64,000 nucleotides of DNA from Actinomycetota bacterium (GTDB lineage: Bacteria > Actinomycetota > Acidimicrobiia > Acidimicrobiales > Poriferisodalaceae). Location of the stretch: contig JABABU010000055.1 in the NCBI GenBank assembly GCA_014238065.1, forward strand, positions 43,177 through 107,176. Direction: 5' to 3'. Of this stretch, positions 59,743 to 64,000 are shown in pieces. The notes below the pieces were generated by a model. The model was given only the letters and a program-made list of their open reading frames with translations. It searched no databases and had not been told where the DNA came from. The number at the start of each line of letters is the position of its first letter. Positions within the stretch are counted from its first letter, which is position 1. The translations under genes and the position numbers were made by a program.

Positions 59743-60356
59743 TTCGCACCTCCCGGGAGAGTGGCCGAAGTAAAGACGAGCCAGTCGCTGCAGAGAATGT
59801 CGTAGGCGTTAAGCTCACTCGCCTCGAGGAGCGACACGCCTGGAATGTTGCGGAAGCTCTTGGCTGCTGCTTCGTCGCCTTCACCGATGACGAACACGAC
59901 ACGACCGCTGAGATCGAGCGATGCCATCGATGCGAGGCCGTCCTTGGTCTTCGGAGTGTCGAAATTCCACTGGTCGATGACCACCAGCCGTTCGGACTGA
60001 ACCCGATCGCTGAGCGCAGACGCGAGCGCCAGACGGGTGACCTTCTTGTTGACTTTCTGCGCGTAGTCGCGGGGCTTGGGGCCATTGGCCACCCCGCCGC
60101 CACGCATGTGAGGAGCGTTCAGCGAACCCTGACGGGCACGACCGGTGCCCTTCTGACCGAAGGGCTTTGCAGCACCGCCACGGACCTCGGCCCTCGTGAG
60201 GGTGCTGTGGGTCCCACGGCGGCGAGCTGCCAGCTGTGCGGTCACGACCTGGTGGAGAACCGGCACGTTCGGCTCGATACCGAAAAGAGCTTCGTCGACA
60301 TCGACGGTGCCGGCGGTTCCGCCATCTTGGGTACGAATGTTGAGGGTGACTGCCAT
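59739..60356 (-). CDS. rplD: Ribosomal protein L4
   Basis: A 205-residue protein: the loop [20 protein letters not shown], then [20 protein letters not shown] (tunnel loop) and the C-terminal nucleotide-fold half. In enterobacteria L4 regulates the S10 operon; no such target could be shown here. Confidence 0.97.
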   Translation of the reverse strand: MAVTLNIRTQDGGTAGTVDVDEALFGIEPNVPVLHQVVTAQLAARRRGTHSTLTRAEVRGGAAKPFGQKGTGRARQGSLNAPHMRGGGVANGPKPRDYAQKVNKKVTRLALASALSDRVQSERLVVIDQWNFDTPKTKDGLASMASLDLSGRVVFVIGEGDEAAAKSFRNIPGVSLLEASELNAYDILCSDWLVFTSATLPGGAK

Positions 60357-60360
60357 TCGA

Positions 60361-60996
60361 CTATCCCTTCACCGCGTCACGAACCACGACAACAGCGCCC
60401 TTCGGGCCGGGCACCGAGCCCTTAACGAGGAGCAGGTCCTGCTCTGCGTCTGCACGAACGACAGTGAGGTTCTGAGTGGTGACCTTCTGGTTCCCCATCC
60501 GGCCCGACATCCGCGTCCCCTTGAACACACGGGCAGGTGTGGCGCAGGCACCGATGGCACCCGGCTTGCGGTGCACTCGGTGTGCGCCGTGGCTTGCCCT
60601 CTGACCTGAGAAGTTGTGACGCTTCATCGTTCCCGCAAAGCCCTTGCCCTTCGAGACGGCAGTGACGTCGATACGTTCGCCTGCCTCGAGGATGCTTGCG
60701 TCGATGGCCTGACCGACTTCGTAGTCGGAGACGTCATCGAGACGGAGTTCGACGAGTCGCACGCCAGGATCGACACCGGCCGCTCCGAAATGACCGGCCT
60801 GGGGCTGGTTCAGTTTCGAGGGATCCTTGGTGCCGTAGGTGACCTGCAACGCGGTGTAGCCATCGCGTTCTGTGGTTTTGATCTGCACGATCCGGCATGG
60901 AGACACGCGCAGCATCGTCACGGGTACGACACGGTTGTCGTCGTCCCAGAGCTGCGTCATGCCGACCTTCTCGGCAACAATCGCCTTGTTCGCCAT
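60361..60996 (-). CDS. rplC: Ribosomal protein L3
   Basis: A 211-residue protein: KAIVAEKVGMTQLWDDDNRV, GKGFAGTMKRHNFSGQRASH and the final VVRDAVKG. It is now the first gene of the cluster because rpsJ, its usual neighbour, lies 2.4 kb away beyond two plus-strand genes. A hairpin lies in its leader. Confidence 0.98.
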   Translation of the reverse strand: MANKAIVAEKVGMTQLWDDDNRVVPVTMLRVSPCRIVQIKTTERDGYTALQVTYGTKDPSKLNQPQAGHFGAAGVDPGVRLVELRLDDVSDYEVGQAIDASILEAGERIDVTAVSKGKGFAGTMKRHNFSGQRASHGAHRVHRKPGAIGACATPARVFKGTRMSGRMGNQKVTTQNLTVVRADAEQDLLLVKGSVPGPKGAVVVVRDAVKG

Positions 60997-61049
60997 TGGC
61001 GGGCGTCTTCCTCTTGCTTGTATGACTTGACCGAGGTCGTGTCACGCGA

Positions 61050-61078
61050 ACGCTCCGCAGGCAGGGCCGGCGGAGCGT
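61050..61078 (-). promoter_or_regulatory. Leader hairpin upstream of rplC
   Basis: Nine-base perfect arms (ACGCTCCGC and GCGGAGCGT) with an 11-base loop lie about 55-80 bases before the rplC start, in the 285-base divergent region. The position fits a 5' leader element of the ribosomal operon. Regulation is not shown, and no clear promoter boxes were found. Confidence 0.45.
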
Positions 61079-61281
61079 AGTTTCGGTTGTGCTGGGTGGT
61101 TCCACACTGCCGGTGCGGCGATAGTGGCCTGCCGAGACGTCAGATTTCGACTTCCAAGAATGCGCAGATATGTCCCACGCACGAAGATGTAACGATACCG
61201 GCCGGCCCGCCCTCCCACAACCCCCAAACCAATGCCCGGAGTAGGTTCTCTGGATTACCTGGGACCACGAAGGGGACGACG

Positions 61282-61707
61282 ATGACTGAGTTCGCGATGA
61301 CCACGGAGGAGCGAGAAGTATTTCTCGCAGGAGTTCACGTCGGGGTGATCAGCATCGAGCGCATGGCGGGACCACCCCTGACTGTGCCGGTCTGGTATGA
61401 CTACTCCCCCGGTGGCGACGTTCGGGTCATCATGGGTCGTGCATCATTGAAGGGTCGCCTCATCGCCGCCGCTGGCCGGCTCAGCCTGTGTGCACAGCAA
61501 GAGGAATTGCCGTACAAATACGTCTCTGTAGAGGGGCCGGCCGCGATCCGGTCAGCCGATGTCGATGGCGATCTCCGGCCGATGGCCACGCGCTATCTTG
61601 GTGAGCAGATGGGCCGGTCGTACGCCGATGACTCGACGAGTGAGGACTCTGTTGTTGTGTCGATGACCCCAGAGCGCTGGTTCTCGGTCGACTACGGCAA
61701 GCGTTGA
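61282..61707 (+). CDS. Split-barrel FMN/F420-binding protein (pyridoxamine-oxidase-like)
   Basis: A 141-residue protein of the PPOX fold. MTEFAMTTEEREVFLAGVHV is followed by PLTVPVWYDYSPGGDVRVIM and SLKGRLIAAAGRLSLCAQQE, the typical two-strand pattern of actinobacterial F420- or FMN-dependent proteins. The cofactor cannot be fixed by eye. ATG at 61282 is chosen. It lies between rplC and rpsJ on the opposite strand. Confidence 0.83.
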   Translation: MTEFAMTTEEREVFLAGVHVGVISIERMAGPPLTVPVWYDYSPGGDVRVIMGRASLKGRLIAAAGRLSLCAQQEELPYKYVSVEGPAAIRSADVDGDLRPMATRYLGEQMGRSYADDSTSEDSVVVSMTPERWFSVDYGKR

Positions 61708-61801
61708 TGCCCACATCCGCCGCGTACATCGGATCCCGGCTGTGCTGCTACGCCACTTCTCCGGCCTGGCGCCTTGACGATACGGGCCGGGCTGATTCAC
61801 A

Positions 61802-63172
61802 GTGAACCACCAAGAACTCGCAGACCTCTTGTCCTCAGAGGTCGCAGCACTCGCAGAGCAGTTCACCGTCCCGGGCGTTGCGGTTGCGTTCGACGTCGGC
61901 GGTGAGGTGTTCGAGGCGCATCACGGCTTCACGCACATCGAGCATCGCCTTCCGATCGATGGTGACACGTTGTTTCAGATCGCCTCGATGTCGAAGCCGT
62001 TCGCCGCGACAGTCACGATGATGCTCGTTCAGGACGGCGTGATCGGCCTCGACGATCCCGTGAAGCAACATCTGCCTGAGTTCGCGACCAGCGACGGGCG
62101 ACACGACAATGTCGTCACAGTGCGGCACCTGCTGACTCACACCACCGGTTGGGACGGCGATGAGTTGCTCGTGCGATCGCCGCCGAACGGCACACTCGAC
62201 GACGCCGCTCGAGTGATGTCTGGCGCCCGCCAACTCGTCCAGCCTGGAACGGACTTCACATACAACAACGGCGGCTTCGCCGTTGCAGGCCAGTTGATCG
62301 AGCGGGTGACCGGCCGCACGTTCGCCGAGGTCCTCCGCGACCGAGTTCTCGAGCCGATCGGGCTCTCGAGAACGGTGGCAACTGCCGACGAAGCCATCCT
62401 TCACCGCGTCGCGATGCGCCACGAGGTCATCGACCACGCTCCGAGTGTGATGTACGACCCCAGCTGGCAGCCGGGATGGGGGCTGGCCCCGATCGATCTT
62501 CCGGTCGGTGGGCTCATCTCATCGACGAATGATCTTCTGGCATGGCAACGATGCTGGCTGCAGCGCGGCGAGGCCGACACTTTGCAGCTCGATCGTTCGA
62601 CACGAGACCTGATGTGCGAGCCTCACGCCGGCTGGTACAACCCGGCCAACAGTCAAGGCCTGGGTTGGGCGCTCAAGAAGATAGCCGGCGTCACCGTTCA
62701 CGGCCATGGCGGTCTGACCGCCGGGTACTGCTCATACTCGTTGTTCTGTCCCGAACTCGACCTTGCGGCCGTCGTGCTCACGAACTCCACAACAGGAACT
62801 CCGCTGTGTGCCGCAGTGACAGACGAACTCGTTGCGAAGCTGTCGCCACACGCGGCCGAGGCCCCAACTCCGTTGGATCCGCAGCCGGACGCTCTCCGGA
62901 TCCTGGGGAGCTACACGGGAAGCTTCGGTGTGATCACTGTTGCCCACGACGAAGAGTTGACGCTCACAACCCGGCGACATCAGGTCGAACCTGGCGAGTG
63001 GCAGCCCGAACCAGAGCTGCAGCCGAAAGTCGTCAACATGTACACCGAGGAACACGGCGTCGTCACCTCACCACCGAATTTTGCAGGCACACTCGTCGAC
63101 TTCGCGCCACCGAGGTCCGGAGACCCAGCGGCGTGGCTCCGCTCCGGCGGCCGGATCCACACTCGAGTGTAA
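61802..63172 (+). CDS. Serine beta-lactamase-like hydrolase (class C/esterase type)
   Basis: A 456-residue serine hydrolase. The nucleophile is in IASMSKPFA (SxxK), the YxN site is in FTYNNGGFA, and HGHGGLTAGY gives the third motif in its HGG form. No signal peptide is evident, so it is probably cytosolic. Proteins of this group are D-aminopeptidases, esterases or cell-wall enzymes; resistance is not implied. The start is GTG 61802, 94 bases after the split-barrel gene. Confidence 0.88.
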   Translation: MNHQELADLLSSEVAALAEQFTVPGVAVAFDVGGEVFEAHHGFTHIEHRLPIDGDTLFQIASMSKPFAATVTMMLVQDGVIGLDDPVKQHLPEFATSDGRHDNVVTVRHLLTHTTGWDGDELLVRSPPNGTLDDAARVMSGARQLVQPGTDFTYNNGGFAVAGQLIERVTGRTFAEVLRDRVLEPIGLSRTVATADEAILHRVAMRHEVIDHAPSVMYDPSWQPGWGLAPIDLPVGGLISSTNDLLAWQRCWLQRGEADTLQLDRSTRDLMCEPHAGWYNPANSQGLGWALKKIAGVTVHGHGGLTAGYCSYSLFCPELDLAAVVLTNSTTGTPLCAAVTDELVAKLSPHAAEAPTPLDPQPDALRILGSYTGSFGVITVAHDEELTLTTRRHQVEPGEWQPEPELQPKVVNMYTEEHGVVTSPPNFAGTLVDFAPPRSGDPAAWLRSGGRIHTRV

Positions 63173-63393
63173 GGCCGTGGCTCACCGCCCTTGGCGGCCC
63201 TTCGACCATGTCATCGCAACTACGCGGCAACTTCGCTGGATTTTTCAGCTTCGCCGACCACACAGAGGTCGAATTCCTCGACTGGCTGCGGGCGACACCG
63301 ACCACCTCAGACAGAACTGTGCGAAAGACTCTGGGCAGCAGGTGACCCCGGGGTTCATCCCGGCCCCGCGCTAGATCGCCAAAATGACAGCAT

Positions 63394-63413
63394 CCCGCAG
63401 CCGAAGCCGCGGG
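63394..63413 (-). terminator. Probable terminator of rpsJ
   Basis: On the minus strand an eight-base stem (CCCGCGGC with GCTGCGGG, one G-T pair) closes a stable TTCG tetraloop, about 40 bases after the rpsJ stop. A short TTTT lies roughly 10 bases beyond. It also lies in the tail of the convergent hydrolase gene. Confidence 0.58.
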
Positions 63414-63453
63414 ACGGTATTCGTAACGGTGACGATGTCAGACCCCGTCAGTG

Positions 63454-63774
63454 CTAACCCTGCTGGATCTTGATCTCAATGTCGACACCGGCCGGCAGCT
63501 CCAGGCGCTGAAGGGAGTCGACAGTCTTCGGGGACGGCTCGACGATGTCGATGAGGCGCTTGTGTACGCGCATCTCGAAGTGCTCGCGACTGTCCTTGTA
63601 CTTGTGCGGTGAGCGGATGACCGTGTAGCGGTGCTTCTCAGTAGGAAGCGGCACGGGTCCGCGGACCTGAGCTTGGGTTCGCACAACGGTCTCGACGATC
63701 TTCTGTGTCGATTGATCGACGATCTGATGGTCATACGCCTTGAGGCGGATACGAATCTTCTGGGAAGAGGCCAT
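63454..63774 (-). CDS. rpsJ: Ribosomal protein S10
   Basis: A 106-residue protein: [40 protein letters not shown] and [20 protein letters not shown]. It also serves in NusB-NusE antitermination. It is flanked by terminator-like hairpins on both sides and separated from rplC by two opposing genes, so it appears to be its own transcription unit. Confidence 0.98.
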   Translation of the reverse strand: MASSQKIRIRLKAYDHQIVDQSTQKIVETVVRTQAQVRGPVPLPTEKHRYTVIRSPHKYKDSREHFEMRVHKRLIDIVEPSPKTVDSLQRLELPAGVDIEIKIQQG

Positions 63775-63813
63775 GTGGAATCCAAGTTGTCAAAGAGCTG
63801 AAAGAACAAGATA

Positions 63814-63843
63814 CCCGGGTGGAGGTCGAAACCCCCACCCGGG
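63814..63843 (-). terminator. Probable terminator of tuf
   Basis: Nine-base perfect arms CCCGGGTGG/CCACCCGGG with a loop of 12 lie between tuf and rpsJ. On the minus strand T-rich sequence (TATCTTGTTCTTT) follows. Confidence 0.7.
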
Positions 63844-63867
63844 CTGAGTACTGCTGTGTCGCTGTGG

Positions 63868-64000
63868 CTACGCGAGGATTTTGGTGACGCGGCCTGCGCC
63901 AACAGTGCGGCCACCCTCACGGATAGCGAACCTCAAACCATCATCCATGGCGATCGGGTTGATCAACTCAACCGTCATCTCCGTGTTGTCACCCGGCATA
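63868..64000 (-). CDS. tuf: Elongation factor Tu, C-terminal end (gene continues past the window)
   Basis: The last 43 residues are visible and begin [20 protein letters not shown]. They include [20 protein letters not shown], the standard C terminus of EF-Tu domain 3. The stop is TAG. Its place beside rpsJ is standard. Confidence 0.97.
   Translation of the reverse strand, partial: MPGDNTEMTVELINPIAMDDGLRFAIREGGRTVGAGRVTKILA

Noticed and set aside
63208..63345. A 45-codon frame (MSSQLRGNFAGFFSFADHTE...)
   Set aside because: It has no ribosome site or recognised motif and sits in a terminator-like intergenic region. It may be a remnant but cannot be supported.

Overview
The window is a G+C-rich chromosomal segment of an actinobacterium. 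Several features point to the class Acidimicrobiia (marine or freshwater Ilumatobacter-like lineages). These are the order rplM-rpsI-glmM-glmS-nnr-alr and tsaE-tsaB-rimI-tsaD-groES-groEL shared with mycobacteria, F420-type oxidoreductases (two luciferase-like proteins and one split-barrel protein), a short-LID adenylate kinase, and acidic tails on ribosomal proteins L22 and S3. No insertion sequence, prophage, CRISPR array, rRNA or tRNA was found. The assignment to class is inference from gene content.

Layout. Positions 1-6256 (+): the 3' end of aroK, two short-chain dehydrogenases, a methionine-cycle cluster (ArsR-methyltransferase fusion, metF, a second methyltransferase), a lipoprotein and an Fpg/Nei-type glycosylase. 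The regulator starts behind a perfect 16-bp palindrome that overlaps its probable -10 box. 6269-15275 (-): malate dehydrogenase, a heterodimeric ABC exporter, purH, purN, sucD, sucC. 15384-21372: a small protein that looks like a Rieske domain without its histidines, PcrA helicase (-), then F420-type oxidoreductases, an EamA transporter and a Nudix hydrolase (+). 21373-29174 (-): argJ, guaA, an EAL protein with a dead GGDEF site, a 49-residue small protein, and groEL/groES under a perfect CIRCE element. 29280-32084 (-): the t6A genes tsaE-tsaB-rimI-tsaD, overlapping end to end. 32207-35259 (+): an amino-acid ABC importer sitting between alr and tsaE, which are neighbours in mycobacteria. 35263-43489 (-): alr, nnrE-nnrD fusion, a 1147-residue GlmS, glmM, rpsI, rplM.

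43798-46030 (-): an acetyltransferase, truA and selD. The selD gene reads through an in-frame TGA at the catalytic position, so SelD is itself a selenoprotein, with a SECIS-like hairpin directly downstream. 46233-60996 (-): the ribosomal superoperon from rplC to rplQ, including secY, adk, infA and rpoA. 61282-63172 (+): an F420/FMN split-barrel protein and a serine beta-lactamase-like hydrolase lie between rplC and rpsJ, so rpsJ (63454-63774) is cut off from its S10 operon. The window ends in the 3' end of tuf.

The genes are mostly housekeeping: translation, cell-wall amino sugar and D-alanine supply, purine and TCA steps, and protein folding. The distinctive parts are the selenoprotein SelD, the oversized GlmS, the ribosomal protein extensions, the methionine-cycle regulator with its operator, and the small proteins.
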